A stretch of DNA of 64,000 bases. Source: Pseudoalteromonas sp. NC201 (GTDB taxonomy: Bacteria > Pseudomonadota > Gammaproteobacteria > Enterobacterales > Alteromonadaceae). Made by a program: the position numbers and the translations under genes. The DNA is taken from contig NZ_CP022522.1 of NCBI RefSeq assembly GCF_002850255.1, positions 4,070,318-4,134,317 of the forward strand, read 5' to 3'. A model generated the notes under the pieces. That model saw nothing but the letters and a program-made list of their open reading frames with translations. It searched no databases and was not told where the DNA came from. Each line of letters opens with the position of its first letter. Within the stretch, counting starts at the first letter, position 1. Below, in pieces: positions 1-9,176 of the stretch.

Positions 1-759
1 CAAGAAACCATAGAGTATGACGAGATCATTTGTTGTACAGGGTTTGCCATGGATAGCAGCGTTTTTGCCGATAGCGCAAAACCCGATTTAATGATTGAGG
101 GCCGCTTCCCGTCTCTAGATTGCAGCTTTGAATCCATTAATGTGAAAGGTCTTTACTTTGCAGGCACGCTCACTCAATCCACCAAATATCGTAAGTCAAC
201 TTCAGGCTTTATTCATGGTTTTAGATACAATAGCCGCGCTTTAGTCGAGATGTTAAAGCAAAAACATCACGATACCGCGCTTGCATGCGATCAACACCTT
301 GGCACACCAGAAGCAATTAGCAGCGCAATCCTCAGCCGTATCAATGAGACTAGCGCGCTATGGCAGCAACATGGCTTTATGGTGGATGCCGTCACAGTAT
401 CTGAGACCGGTATGGCCCAGTATTACAAGCACCTACCGAGTCCATACCTCCATGCTCACCTAGGTGATCACTATCATTTGCAGATAGCATTAGATTTTGG
501 TGCGCCAATTGAAGGTGACCCGTTCAACCAGGTTCGGGTGCATAAAGACAACGCGACTGACGCGGAATTAAGTAAATTCTTACACCCCATCATTGAACTT
601 TGCTATCAAGGTGAGGTGATAGAAACTCATCATATTATTGAGGACTTAGAAGCGGATTGGACTGACATAGAAGCGCACGTTAAACCACTTCAACAATTCA
701 TTGAGCGAGTACTGCCACAGCTTGCTGGTGAAAAAATGCAAAATAAAGCATCAGCATAG
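1..759 (+). CDS. C-terminal part of an FAD-dependent oxidoreductase (5' end outside window)
   Basis: The reading frame is open from base 1, so the gene begins upstream of the window and only about 252 codons are visible. The visible start reads YDEIICCTGF, the Asp...ATGF-like nucleotide-binding motif that flavin monooxygenases and related FAD/NAD(P) oxidoreductases carry before their C-terminal third. It is followed by LYFAGTL and FIHGFRYNSRAL, typical of FOXRED2-like and flavin-containing monooxygenase-like proteins. The ATG at position 49 is internal and should not be used as the start. The gene converges on lanB and ends before a shared bidirectional terminator. Substrate is unknown. It may be a tailoring oxidoreductase of the adjacent lanthipeptide locus or an unrelated neighbour; the opposite strand gives no support for co-transcription. 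Confidence 0.75.
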   Translation, partial: QETIEYDEIICCTGFAMDSSVFADSAKPDLMIEGRFPSLDCSFESINVKGLYFAGTLTQSTKYRKSTSGFIHGFRYNSRALVEMLKQKHHDTALACDQHLGTPEAISSAILSRINETSALWQQHGFMVDAVTVSETGMAQYYKHLPSPYLHAHLGDHYHLQIALDFGAPIEGDPFNQVRVHKDNATDAELSKFLHPIIELCYQGEVIETHHIIEDLEADWTDIEAHVKPLQQFIERVLPQLAGEKMQNKASA

Positions 760-770
760 CTCATAAATGA

Positions 771-798
771 AAAAGGTTGGCAATCAAGCCAACCTTTT
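771..798. terminator. Bidirectional rho-independent terminator
   Basis: A perfect 11-bp inverted repeat (AAAAGGTTGGC / GCCAACCTTTT) with a 6-nt loop lies between the convergent oxidoreductase and lanB stop codons. The A and T ends let it work in both directions. Confidence 0.85.
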
Positions 799-804
799 CA
801 TACT

Positions 805-3800
805 CTACAAGGCTTTAGATTCAGAAAAGTATTTTCGTCTCAACATATCATGAATAACAAATTCTTGCTCTCGACCATAGGCTTTAAACATACGGTTGTT
901 ATGCATGTGTAAAAGAGAGCCCAGCAATGATTGTGTACTCAGGTTAAGCGAACCTGACTTTTCTAACGTCAGAATTTCCTTCACCACTGGCTCAGCCTGC
1001 ATTTGCCAACCTTCTAACAGTGCAAGTATAGCTTGCTGAGCCTCATCACATTGCGCTAAGCTCGCAATATTAAGCTTGGTAAAGTCATCATCGAGCTGAG
1101 TTTGGTGATCGCGATAACGATTGCCGAGCTGCTTTCTCAGCGCACTACTCTCATTAAATTCTTTACCAAACCCTGCGCGCAATGAAGAGATTAGCGATAG
1201 CTTTTGTTCAGCATCATAGCTAAATAACGTTAGCAATCGATTAGTAAAAGCTAACGCGACGCGCCAACGGACATCTTCACCAAACTCTGCGACAAGCTGG
1301 CAACTTTTTGCAATAAGCTCACTGTCAAACATAAATAAGCTTTCAATCAAAGCCATAGACTGCGGACCGCCGTAACGCTCAACCTCTCGCTCATAAGTCA
1401 TTAATTCAACTTTATGTAGCTGAGAGCTCTCTATCATAGGTGACAACAGCTGATTAAGTTTCGGCAATAGCTCTCCACAAAGTACTTCTGGCTTGCCTTG
1501 GAAGCGTAAGCGTAGATGCCAGTCAGGATCGCCATAACGAATAAAGAACCACTTATCGAATAATGCGCTATTTTCCTCAATAAGCGGCAATAACTGCTCA
1601 TAAAGCAGCTGCTCAACAATAGTATTACCTGAATATATTTTTAAGCTAAGCCACTCGGAACCAGCACTAAAACGCCGAGAGATTGGTGTAGCCGTAATAT
1701 TTTCTAACGGCTTTTCAATGTAGTGCGTGTGAGAAGCTGCACTCTCATTAAGTAAAGGAACAATGATTTCATTAGTATAATGACGACCCTGTGTATCTGT
1801 TACTCGTGGTGCAAATTGAGATGCCAACACTTCACTGAGCTCAACCGTATGACGGCCTTTGGTTTCCATCAACAAAACTTCTACCATCGCACTTTGGCTC
1901 AAACTCAAAGTTAGCACATTATCACCTGCAGCAAAGCTCACCCAATCGTCTAACAAATACTTATCTTTGAGTTGTTGAAGCTTATTTTCTTCGATGCTCT
2001 GATTAACCAGCAACGCCTCAAGCTCTTTGCGCTCAATACGCCATGTTTTCTCATGCAGAATCAGGTTATCTAACATGATACGTGGTACATAGGTTGCGTT
2101 TCTTAAGCTCGAGGGCAGTGAAAACTTGGGCGTTTCACTTTCTTGATGTTGCAACATACAAAGGAATTTATAAGCACTCAAGCTTCTGGCAGAGAAGTTA
2201 TGCGCACTGGATAAGCGAGGAATAATGCGCTTATCTAACCGCTTACTCCAGAGTTTAACCTGCTGGCTTTCGACCCAAACGTATAAATCACTTAGCGGGA
2301 TCTGGTATTCAGGGTCAAGTGAACTGTCCGCCATGAAGACGATTTCGTATTGTCGTAAATGTGGCCTCGCAATTACGTTACCGGGTCTTCCTTCGGGCAT
2401 ATGTACAATTTCAGCGAAGATAACGTCTTCACTGTGACTATGTTCTTGCTCTAAATGATGAATAACCGATTCTTTTAATGTTTCATCAAGGTGACAGAAG
2501 CGACCCAAAAGATTGGCCGCAGACGGCCCGTAACAACCGTTGAACTTAAATACGGGATTAGACTTTTCGTCCTCAAATAAACTCAACATTACAGCCATTG
2601 AACGTGGCAAGTTAAGTTCTACTTTATCCTTAACTCTTTGTTTCAACTCACTACTGGTAAGAGCCACACAGCTTGTACCTAAATTGCTTGGCAATGTAAC
2701 TGCCTGCTCAATAATGTGATCCAGTTCAGTATATTCAGGGGAACTAGATTGACCGCTATTCGCTCGACCCAACTGCAAACCACCCACAAGAGGGGCATCA
2801 TAACCAGTTTCTGTTGAGACACTGATACCCGACTCATCATCCAATACCATGTCCAAAGGCACAAATTGTCCTTCAAATCGCGCGTTAAACTTAGAAATAA
2901 AATTTTCAAGTGGATTCTGCTTAGTGCTGCGATTCAAACTCGCAATCAATTGCAGCTGCTTGTTCACTCTCGCAACTTCTTGTCGTGACATTTCGCAATG
3001 CAAAAACGCGCGATAAGTATCCGATTGAAACAGTTTGTTTTCTTGAACTTTTACTGGTAATTCAGAGAGGTAATTAAAAATGGTTTGATATTCTTCAGGC
3101 GTTGCATGTCCCTTTTCATCCATAATAGCAAGGTCATTAACTGCTTGCTCCACCTTAGTATAAATCTCTGCTGGCGCGATGGTTTTCAGTGCTTTAATTA
3201 GCGCGATGTCGGGGCTATCACCGGTAAGAGGTAGCGGAATATCAGGAATTAACACCCCTTCGCTAATGAGCTCTTCTAGATAGGCGCTAACTTCATCATA
3301 TTCAGCTTCGTTATAGCGGTGACAAAATTGCTCAATTAGCTGAGAAAAGCTGAGCTTTTGCTTCGCAAGCTCCAACATAGTGATGAAGTATTCATCACTA
3401 TCGACTGCACTTAGGCGATATTGCATCGAGTCATCAGAAAGGTAAGTTTCTATATAACGACACTGATCTGCTATGAAGTAATGGGAAGGATTTGGTAAAT
3501 AGGACAAACTATCCGATTTTGCTTCCGTTTCGGCTAAATGAGAGCGAACAGCTGACAATAGAAACATATCTAAACGAGTTTTGCGGGAATCATGCTCTGC
3601 GTTATCACTCACAAGTCGAGTTTCTGAGCCAATTTTACCCGTGTGGATCCCCGAAAAAAGACCAAAAGGTGTAGGACGAGATGACATCCGAATTAAATAT
3701 CTCAGCAGTGCTAAAGCAACTTTTTTACCTTGTTTAGAGTTTGGCTTTTCGCGCCACTGTTCCAAGCGTTCGAGCAACGAAGGACTTGCAACATAAAGGG

Positions 3801-3933
3801 CTTCCACCACACCAGGTGTGGCGAGCCAGGCACTCAGCATAGCATTAGTATCTTGTTGATTGAACAAGGTTTCAATCGGCAGCTTTGGTGTCCTTAATAC
3901 AAAAAAGGAATCTGTTGATATTTTAGCTGACAT
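805..3933 (-). CDS. Class I lanthipeptide dehydratase (LanB)
   Basis: Full-length LanB-type dehydratase of 1042 aa. In this family glutamyl-tRNA is used to glutamylate Ser/Thr of a precursor peptide, and glutamate is then eliminated to give dehydroalanine/dehydrobutyrine. The N-terminal dehydratase part shows the family signature SRPTPFGLFSG near residue 85-95. The C-terminal SpaB_C/elimination domain begins around residue 765, with WFFIRYGDPDWHLRLRF near 800. The length matches classical fused LanBs, so this is not a split thiopeptide-type enzyme. A GTG at 3939 extends the frame by two codons, but AAGGAG lies 5 nt before the ATG at 3933, so I start there. It lies 9 nt after the lanC stop and is almost certainly co-transcribed with it. 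The natural substrate is the precursor at 5382-5570. Confidence 0.93.
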   Translation of the reverse strand: MSAKISTDSFFVLRTPKLPIETLFNQQDTNAMLSAWLATPGVVEALYVASPSLLERLEQWREKPNSKQGKKVALALLRYLIRMSSRPTPFGLFSGIHTGKIGSETRLVSDNAEHDSRKTRLDMFLLSAVRSHLAETEAKSDSLSYLPNPSHYFIADQCRYIETYLSDDSMQYRLSAVDSDEYFITMLELAKQKLSFSQLIEQFCHRYNEAEYDEVSAYLEELISEGVLIPDIPLPLTGDSPDIALIKALKTIAPAEIYTKVEQAVNDLAIMDEKGHATPEEYQTIFNYLSELPVKVQENKLFQSDTYRAFLHCEMSRQEVARVNKQLQLIASLNRSTKQNPLENFISKFNARFEGQFVPLDMVLDDESGISVSTETGYDAPLVGGLQLGRANSGQSSSPEYTELDHIIEQAVTLPSNLGTSCVALTSSELKQRVKDKVELNLPRSMAVMLSLFEDEKSNPVFKFNGCYGPSAANLLGRFCHLDETLKESVIHHLEQEHSHSEDVIFAEIVHMPEGRPGNVIARPHLRQYEIVFMADSSLDPEYQIPLSDLYVWVESQQVKLWSKRLDKRIIPRLSSAHNFSARSLSAYKFLCMLQHQESETPKFSLPSSLRNATYVPRIMLDNLILHEKTWRIERKELEALLVNQSIEENKLQQLKDKYLLDDWVSFAAGDNVLTLSLSQSAMVEVLLMETKGRHTVELSEVLASQFAPRVTDTQGRHYTNEIIVPLLNESAASHTHYIEKPLENITATPISRRFSAGSEWLSLKIYSGNTIVEQLLYEQLLPLIEENSALFDKWFFIRYGDPDWHLRLRFQGKPEVLCGELLPKLNQLLSPMIESSQLHKVELMTYEREVERYGGPQSMALIESLFMFDSELIAKSCQLVAEFGEDVRWRVALAFTNRLLTLFSYDAEQKLSLISSLRAGFGKEFNESSALRKQLGNRYRDHQTQLDDDFTKLNIASLAQCDEAQQAILALLEGWQMQAEPVVKEILTLEKSGSLNLSTQSLLGSLLHMHNNRMFKAYGREQEFVIHDMLRRKYFSESKAL

Positions 3934-3942
3934 AGTCACTCC

Positions 3943-5148
3943 TTAACTCATTAGCAAACAATCAACCCAATCTAGGTTGTCATCTAACACGCCAATTAAA
4001 GCAAGGCCGATACCAGAATAACCCATTAAAAAGCTATGATCTTCCTGATGTGCCTTTTCCAGACCGTTATATGAATATAAGGCCTCTAATCCACGCTCTT
4101 GGTACTGATTTAAACCGTAGTCAAGCCAAGTTAAAGCGGCGCCCTGTAACTTAGGATGAGGCATGATTTGGTTGAGCAGTTGATAAATGGTGACTAACCC
4201 AAAAAATCCATGACAAAGTCCAGCATCGTTAATATGGCCTTGTGTTGCATCTCTATCGACGTTAAACAAAGCGATTTCCAATGCCTGCTCAACATACCTT
4301 GGCTTATCAAGCGCATGCCCAGCTCTTGCAAGTGTCAACGCAATAGTTAAGTCACCATAGCACCAGCCTAACCGAGAATGGTGCCCATCTCCTGCACATG
4401 ATCCAAAGCACGCCTTCTTATCCTCTGCATGACTTTGTTGTTCAAGCAGCCAATCACAGCCCGCAACGACCAGTTTTTGCGCCCGCAGCTTTACCTTTTG
4501 ATCCTGAAGCGCGGGAAGAAGTGCGGCAATAATGCCAGGTACGCCATGCGCTAGTCCCAAATTAAACTCATGACTTTCCGTATCTTCTTTATCGAAACGA
4601 TATACGGATTGTTTTGGCTGAGACCAAGCGATCTGCTGATCACTCAACTCTACAGCAACCGATTCATAACCCGTCACTAACCGATCAAATAATGTGCTTT
4701 GTTTAGTTCTCTTTGCGCGACGTGAGATATAGGGTGAATAACCAGCTAGGCCGAGCACCATTTCAATTTCTCCCGTCCAAGGAGTAAAATCAAGTGCCGT
4801 TGCAAAGAAGTGATCTATCTCCTCCAGCAACTCAGGGTCATAATCTTCGTCGTCATACTGGTTAAAATATTCAAGCACCCACGCCTGCCCAGCTAACCCT
4901 GAACTCAGTTCCGGGGTTTGTTCCGCCAATTCGTTTTGGAGCTTATCTAGCGCCAGATGAAATTTTTCCTCATCGACCCAAGCATCATTAAAGTTCGCCG
5001 CTCGAAATAAAAACAATAAGTGCCCAGCAAGACCACTGAGCAAACCATTACGGTCTAGCATTTCTAGGTCTGACTCTACCTGCTTAGCCAGCTTTTCTAC
5101 CATAGCCAGGATGAGTTCTTTTTTTTCTATATCTAATGGCATTAGCAT
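3943..5148 (-). CDS. Lanthionine synthetase C-like cyclase (LanC)
   Basis: 401 aa LanC-type cyclase. In the cytoplasm it adds core cysteine thiols to the dehydrated residues made by LanB, closing (methyl)lanthionine rings. The three zinc ligands are visible: Cys263 in GWCYGD and Cys312-His313 in LCHGFFG. The repeated Gly-rich helical motifs of the alpha-toroid are also present (SGLAGQAW near 83, LGLAGYSP near 132, GLAHGVPGI near 198, GYSGIGLALIG near the C-terminus). The start at 5148 has AAGGAT about 5 nt upstream; an in-frame ATG two codons later is the alternative. It is the first gene of the lanC-lanB operon and is divergent from the precursor gene, so both transcripts start in the 233-bp space at 5149-5381. 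Confidence 0.93.
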   Translation of the reverse strand: MLMPLDIEKKELILAMVEKLAKQVESDLEMLDRNGLLSGLAGHLLFLFRAANFNDAWVDEEKFHLALDKLQNELAEQTPELSSGLAGQAWVLEYFNQYDDEDYDPELLEEIDHFFATALDFTPWTGEIEMVLGLAGYSPYISRRAKRTKQSTLFDRLVTGYESVAVELSDQQIAWSQPKQSVYRFDKEDTESHEFNLGLAHGVPGIIAALLPALQDQKVKLRAQKLVVAGCDWLLEQQSHAEDKKACFGSCAGDGHHSRLGWCYGDLTIALTLARAGHALDKPRYVEQALEIALFNVDRDATQGHINDAGLCHGFFGLVTIYQLLNQIMPHPKLQGAALTWLDYGLNQYQERGLEALYSYNGLEKAHQEDHSFLMGYSGIGLALIGVLDDNLDWVDCLLMS

Positions 5149-5271
5149 ACTTATCCTTGTTCAAATTCTGTTTTTAATTTTGTCTTCACTACAGGTAAGT
5201 TAACCTTTTGTTCAGTCAAACTCAAACTTTGACACACAAGAAATACAGATAAACACAAAACAAACAAAGAA

Positions 5272-5300
5272 TTGACATTCACCCTAACTAGAACTAGTTT
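5272..5300 (+). promoter_or_regulatory. Candidate promoter of the lanthipeptide precursor with overlapping palindrome
   Basis: TTGACA at 5272-5277 is a perfect -35 hexamer, followed after 17 nt by a weak -10 (TAGTTT, 5295-5300). A perfect inverted repeat AACTAG-AA-CTAGTT (5286-5299) covers the -10, as a repressor operator would. An AAGGA ribosome binding site lies just upstream of the ATG at 5382. Promoter assignment is by eye. Confidence 0.45.
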
Positions 5301-5381
5301 TTTTGTACGCCCTTTGAGTTTGGGGGGTTAAAAGGATTGAAATAAAGGATTGTTATTAACCGCAAAAGTAAGGAACAACAA

Positions 5382-5570
5382 ATGAAATTAGCACTAAACA
5401 AAAAGTGTATAAAAGCGCTTTCCAACGACAGCAAATCTATTCCAGCGAATATGACACCTCAGATTGCTGGTGGTAAATCTCCTGCAGCAGCCTTATTCAC
5501 TGATCGCTACGGTGACTGTTGGACAGGTCGTAACCGCTCTTGCCGTGAGCACACCTGTCAGATCCCATAA
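5382..5570 (+). CDS. Class I lanthipeptide precursor peptide (LanA-like), IAGG leader
   Basis: 62-aa precursor. The Lys-rich leader (start MKLALNKK) ends in TPQIAGG, so Gly30-Gly31 fits cleavage by the C39 peptidase domain of the adjacent ABC exporter. The predicted 31-residue core has three cysteines (46, 54, 59) and dehydratable residues Ser33, Thr40, Thr48, Ser53 and Thr58, enough for three rings. Pairs such as Ser53-Cys54 and Thr58-Cys59 are adjacent, so ring partners are more likely to be distant residues. It sits alone on the plus strand between the divergent lanCB operon and the convergent exporter operon, with its own promoter and terminator. That arrangement allows precursor expression far above enzyme expression. 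The double-Gly leader with a full LanB/LanC set recalls lanthipeptides of Gram-negative bacteria such as pinensins (family knowledge). Confidence 0.88.
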   Translation: MKLALNKKCIKALSNDSKSIPANMTPQIAGGKSPAAALFTDRYGDCWTGRNRSCREHTCQIP

Positions 5571-5581
5571 AGATACATATC

Positions 5582-5602
5582 AAGCGAGCTCTGTGCTCGC
5601 TT
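5582..5602 (+). terminator. Rho-independent terminator of the lanthipeptide precursor
   Basis: Stem AAGCGAGC / GCTCGCTT (8 bp, 5-nt loop) followed by TTATTTATT, 11 nt after the precursor stop and just before the convergent exporter stop at 5606. Confidence 0.8.
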
Positions 5603-5605
5603 TAT

Positions 5606-7750
5606 TTATTCTGAATCAGATGTTGACGTTTGCTCCTCACCCTCACTATGCATCGGCTTTTTGAGCTTGATTTCTCTGTCAGCCGAGGCGATAGTTTCTT
5701 TACGGTGCGCAATGATCACACGGGTAATTTTCAACCGCGATACCGCTTCATTGATATCTTCTTCCAGCCCCGTATCAAGGTGGCTTGTTGCTTCATCCAT
5801 AAACAGAATCTTAGGGTCTTTATACAGAGCACGCGCCAAGATGATCCGCTGCTTTTGACCACCGGATAAGCTCGACCCCATATCACCAATCAGGCTGTCA
5901 TAGCCCATTGGCATATCGCTAATATCATCATGGATAGCTGCTAATTGAGCACAATGCACCACTTTTTCCATATTGATTGGTGAATCAAAAAAGGCAATAT
6001 TATCAGCCACAGTACCGGATAGGAGCTCATCGTCTTGCATCACCGCAGCTATCTGCTGACGATACTGTCTTGCACCAACTTGGCTAAGAGATATGCCATC
6101 CACCAAAACTTCACCACTGGATGGTTTATTTAGCCCCAGCATTAACTTAAGTAACGTCGACTTACCACAACCAGAAGGCCCTGTGATTGCTACTGACTCA
6201 CCCGCATTGATTGTTAAGTTTAGTTTTTCAATAACATTTGGTGTTGCATCAGAATACGCAAAGGAAACATTCTTCACCTCTATTTTGCCTTCAATATTCA
6301 GTTTACGATATTGATCAGGTTGCAACTCTTCTTTGTCTGTTAAAGCAATATCGGCAATGCGGTCAAAATGTAGACCCAGCATTTTAAACTCTATGAGTTT
6401 CTCGATTAGGTTAGCGGTTTTATCCATAAATTGACGCTTGTAAGACATAAAAGCAAACAGCATCCCTGTGCTAAATCCACCAGCAATAACGAGATGTGCA
6501 GCTAAATAAACGACGATGATATTCTCAACACCAAACAGTGCTCGGTTAATCGCGTCATAACCAATTTTAAAATTGCCCAAGCGGATATTGTGGTTAATCG
6601 CACTAGCGTAGCGATTTTGCCACTGCCCTTCTCGCTTAACCTCTGAACCAAACAATTTAATCGTCTGAATTCCGCGTACCGTTTCCATAAAGTTGGAGTT
6701 TTCTTCAGCGCGCGCCATAATTTCCTGCTCACTGATATTGCGAAATGGTTTATACATAGCAATTCGGATAATCGCGTAAGCAATAACGGCGATAACTACG
6801 ACGGCAGATAGCATGGGGCTATAGAAGAAGATCATCGCTAGAGTGATTATCGCCATTAAACCGTCAATGATGGCTTCGATTACTCCTGTTGTAAGTAGCT
6901 GCTTTACTTGCTGAAGAGAGCCAAACCGTGAAACAACATCCCCCATATGGCGCTTTTCAAAATAGGTAATGGGTAGACGTACTAAATGGTGAAAGAGATT
7001 AGCTCCCAACTGAATATTCATTTGATTGCCAAAATGCAGTAACGTAAAGCCCCGCAGTGCATTGGTGGCTATCTCAAACAATAGTACTAAAAAGAATCCA
7101 ACCGCAAGCACAGTAAGTAATGAGGTATCCCCGGTTAGTATGACATCGTCTATCACCAATTGGATATAATATGGTGCAGCAAGCGTAAACACTTGCAGCA
7201 AAATAGAAAGCATAAAAATAAGCAGTAACGAACGTTTTAAGCCAGTGATACGGCTCCAGAAGTCAGCAAATCTAAGACTCGCTTTTTGCTCTTTCTTTTC
7301 GAACTCCTTTGTTGGAGTCAGCTCCAGTGCCACTCCTGTAAAGTGTTTAGAAGCCTCTTCCATCGTATAGGTTTTTTCACCACTGGCTGGATCATGGATC
7401 ACAATACGTTTTTCGTTGGCCTTTTTCAGTACCACAAAGTGATTCATGTTCCAATGTAAAATAGCCGGAGTTTGCAGTGCATCAAGATCTTCAAGTTCAA
7501 TCCGAAGTGGTCTTGAGGTTAAATGAAGTTTTTCAGCAAAGTGCATAATATCGAGCAGCGTACAGCCCTCGATTGAAATACTAAAGCGCTGTCTCAGACG
7601 CGTTAAGTCAGTATGGTAACCGTGATATCCAGCAACCATAGCAAGGCTCGCAAGACCACACTCAGCAGCCTCCGATTGAATGATCACAGGTAAAGATTTC
7701 CGTGACCAAAACTCTAACTTGCTGGCCGCGCCTTCGTGTTCCATTTCCAT
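5606..7750 (-). CDS. C39 peptidase-containing ABC exporter (bacteriocin/lanthipeptide type)
   Basis: 714 aa. An N-terminal C39 bacteriocin-processing peptidase is followed by a six-helix ABC transmembrane domain and a C-terminal ATPase. Peptidase catalytic residues are all present: Cys31 in QSEAAECGLASL, His104 in MNHFVVL and Asp120 in IHDPASG. The ATPase has Walker A GPSGCGKST, signature LSGGQKQR and Walker B ILFMDEATSHLD. The enzyme should cut substrates after GG and pump the core through the inner membrane, with the HlyD-type adaptor bridging to an outer-membrane channel (none encoded here; a TolC-like protein is presumably used). It lies 18 nt downstream of the adaptor gene. The lanthipeptide precursor next door has the matching IAGG site. 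Confidence 0.93.
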   Translation of the reverse strand: MEMEHEGAASKLEFWSRKSLPVIIQSEAAECGLASLAMVAGYHGYHTDLTRLRQRFSISIEGCTLLDIMHFAEKLHLTSRPLRIELEDLDALQTPAILHWNMNHFVVLKKANEKRIVIHDPASGEKTYTMEEASKHFTGVALELTPTKEFEKKEQKASLRFADFWSRITGLKRSLLLIFMLSILLQVFTLAAPYYIQLVIDDVILTGDTSLLTVLAVGFFLVLLFEIATNALRGFTLLHFGNQMNIQLGANLFHHLVRLPITYFEKRHMGDVVSRFGSLQQVKQLLTTGVIEAIIDGLMAIITLAMIFFYSPMLSAVVVIAVIAYAIIRIAMYKPFRNISEQEIMARAEENSNFMETVRGIQTIKLFGSEVKREGQWQNRYASAINHNIRLGNFKIGYDAINRALFGVENIIVVYLAAHLVIAGGFSTGMLFAFMSYKRQFMDKTANLIEKLIEFKMLGLHFDRIADIALTDKEELQPDQYRKLNIEGKIEVKNVSFAYSDATPNVIEKLNLTINAGESVAITGPSGCGKSTLLKLMLGLNKPSSGEVLVDGISLSQVGARQYRQQIAAVMQDDELLSGTVADNIAFFDSPINMEKVVHCAQLAAIHDDISDMPMGYDSLIGDMGSSLSGGQKQRIILARALYKDPKILFMDEATSHLDTGLEEDINEAVSRLKITRVIIAHRKETIASADREIKLKKPMHSEGEEQTSTSDSE

Positions 7751-7768
7751 ATCAACCCTTTTTACTTC

Positions 7769-9013
7769 TTATAACTGACCTTTAATGCTAAATACTGGGT
7801 CAAATAACCAGCGCAACAAGGACCTTTCTTCGACCACAATATCGGCATCCAAAGTCATACCAGCCCGCAAAGCGGTGTCTTTACCATATGCTTTGACAGC
7901 TTGTTCGTCTAACTCAACCACGACTCGATAAGCGGGCTCTTGAATAATACCAGGCATATTGGTTTCTTCGGGCAAAATAACGCTGTTACTAAGCTCCACA
8001 ATTTTCCCTTTGTAAATACCAAACTTTTCGTAGGGAAACGCATGATAGCGCAATTTAGTTTCCTGACCTTCTTTGATAAAACCAAAAGCTGAAGTTGGTA
8101 TATAAACAATAGCTTGCATATCACTATGCTCAGGGATAAGGGTCAGTAAATGCTGCCCCATGGAAACATTTTTACCAAGCTTAGCAAGCAATCCTGTGAC
8201 TATACCTGATTGGGTAGCACGGACTTCACCAAGTCGTTCCTGCTCAATGGACGAGATTTGGATCAGTAGATCAGCTTGTTGTGATTGCAGCTGAGAAATT
8301 CGGTTTTGGTGTTCAATTGGCAATTTAGCTAATTGATTTTTGATGTTTTTAAGCTGCGATTCTAGCGCTATACGCTCTGAGCGAATTGAAGAAGCTTGCT
8401 GCTTTAGTGAAAGCAAAGTGTCTTTTTGGCGCTGTAATTCAAGTTCAGAAATATACCCAGTGCCTTTTAAGGTTGCAATTTGTGATACCAAATCTTGATT
8501 GAGTAGCAGCCGCTCTTGGAACGTGGCCGCTTGGCTCTCAAGCTCTTTTAGCTTTTCTCTTGCGGTGGTTTCTTGTTGCTGCAGCTCTTCTATATCAAGT
8601 TGGTACTGTCCACGCAGTTGCTCTATCTGCTGTAGTAAGTTCTTTTGTTGAAAGCGATATTGATTCAATAATGCTTGATTTAACTCAGTGGCTTCGGTGC
8701 TATGTTTTGCGGATGCAATACGCAGTAAAGGTTGTCCTGCAGCGACCTGCTCCCCTTCTTTGACCAACACTTCGGACACCACACCTTGTTGCATTGCAGC
8801 AACGCGCAGTAGCCCACCACTGGGTTCAATAACGCCAGATACTCTTTCCTTTCTGGTATAGCTACCACTTGATAGAAACACGATGCTTAAAATCACAACC
8901 GTTAAAATGAGTAACCCCAGTGTTTTAAATACAGGTGGTTGGATTAAGCTAATTGTGCCCTCTAAGCGATGCTGCTTATGCTCAAACACCTCACGGCGAA
9001 ATAAATTTTCCAT
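7769..9013 (-). CDS. HlyD-family periplasmic adaptor subunit
   Basis: 414-aa membrane fusion protein of a type I secretion system. It has a short cytoplasmic N-terminus, one transmembrane helix (about residues 30-50, LGLLILTVVILSIVFL), a lipoyl half-motif, a long Gln/Leu-rich coiled-coil hairpin (about 100-260) and a C-terminal beta-barrel region. It links the C39 ABC exporter to an outer-membrane channel. It is first gene of the two-gene exporter operon. It has exactly the length of the paralogue at 31199-32443 and similar N- and C-termini (both end in SIKG-L), so the two exporter pairs derive from one duplication or two gains of the same type. Confidence 0.92.
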   Translation of the reverse strand: MENLFRREVFEHKQHRLEGTISLIQPPVFKTLGLLILTVVILSIVFLSSGSYTRKERVSGVIEPSGGLLRVAAMQQGVVSEVLVKEGEQVAAGQPLLRIASAKHSTEATELNQALLNQYRFQQKNLLQQIEQLRGQYQLDIEELQQQETTAREKLKELESQAATFQERLLLNQDLVSQIATLKGTGYISELELQRQKDTLLSLKQQASSIRSERIALESQLKNIKNQLAKLPIEHQNRISQLQSQQADLLIQISSIEQERLGEVRATQSGIVTGLLAKLGKNVSMGQHLLTLIPEHSDMQAIVYIPTSAFGFIKEGQETKLRYHAFPYEKFGIYKGKIVELSNSVILPEETNMPGIIQEPAYRVVVELDEQAVKAYGKDTALRAGMTLDADIVVEERSLLRWLFDPVFSIKGQL

Positions 9014-9098
9014 AGCACTTATTGGGTAATATTATTGTTAATATTTTTTTATTGAAAATACAATGTACCACGGGCGGTAACAGAAAGGAATGAAATAA

Positions 9099-9116
9099 GG
9101 CAAGTCATAACTTGCC
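9099..9116 (-). terminator. Terminator downstream of glmU
   Basis: On the minus strand the hairpin GGCAAG-TTATGA-CTTGCC followed by TTATTT lies about 60 nt after the glmU stop. Confidence 0.65.
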
Positions 9117-9176
9117 CTACTAAAAGTTAGAGAAATTTAAACCTATCTCTATGAAAGTAATAATGAAATAACATTA

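Noticed and set aside
49..759. ATG at 49 as start of the first gene
   Set aside because: The frame is open to base 1 and reads a conserved ATGF-like motif across position 49, so the true start lies upstream of the window.
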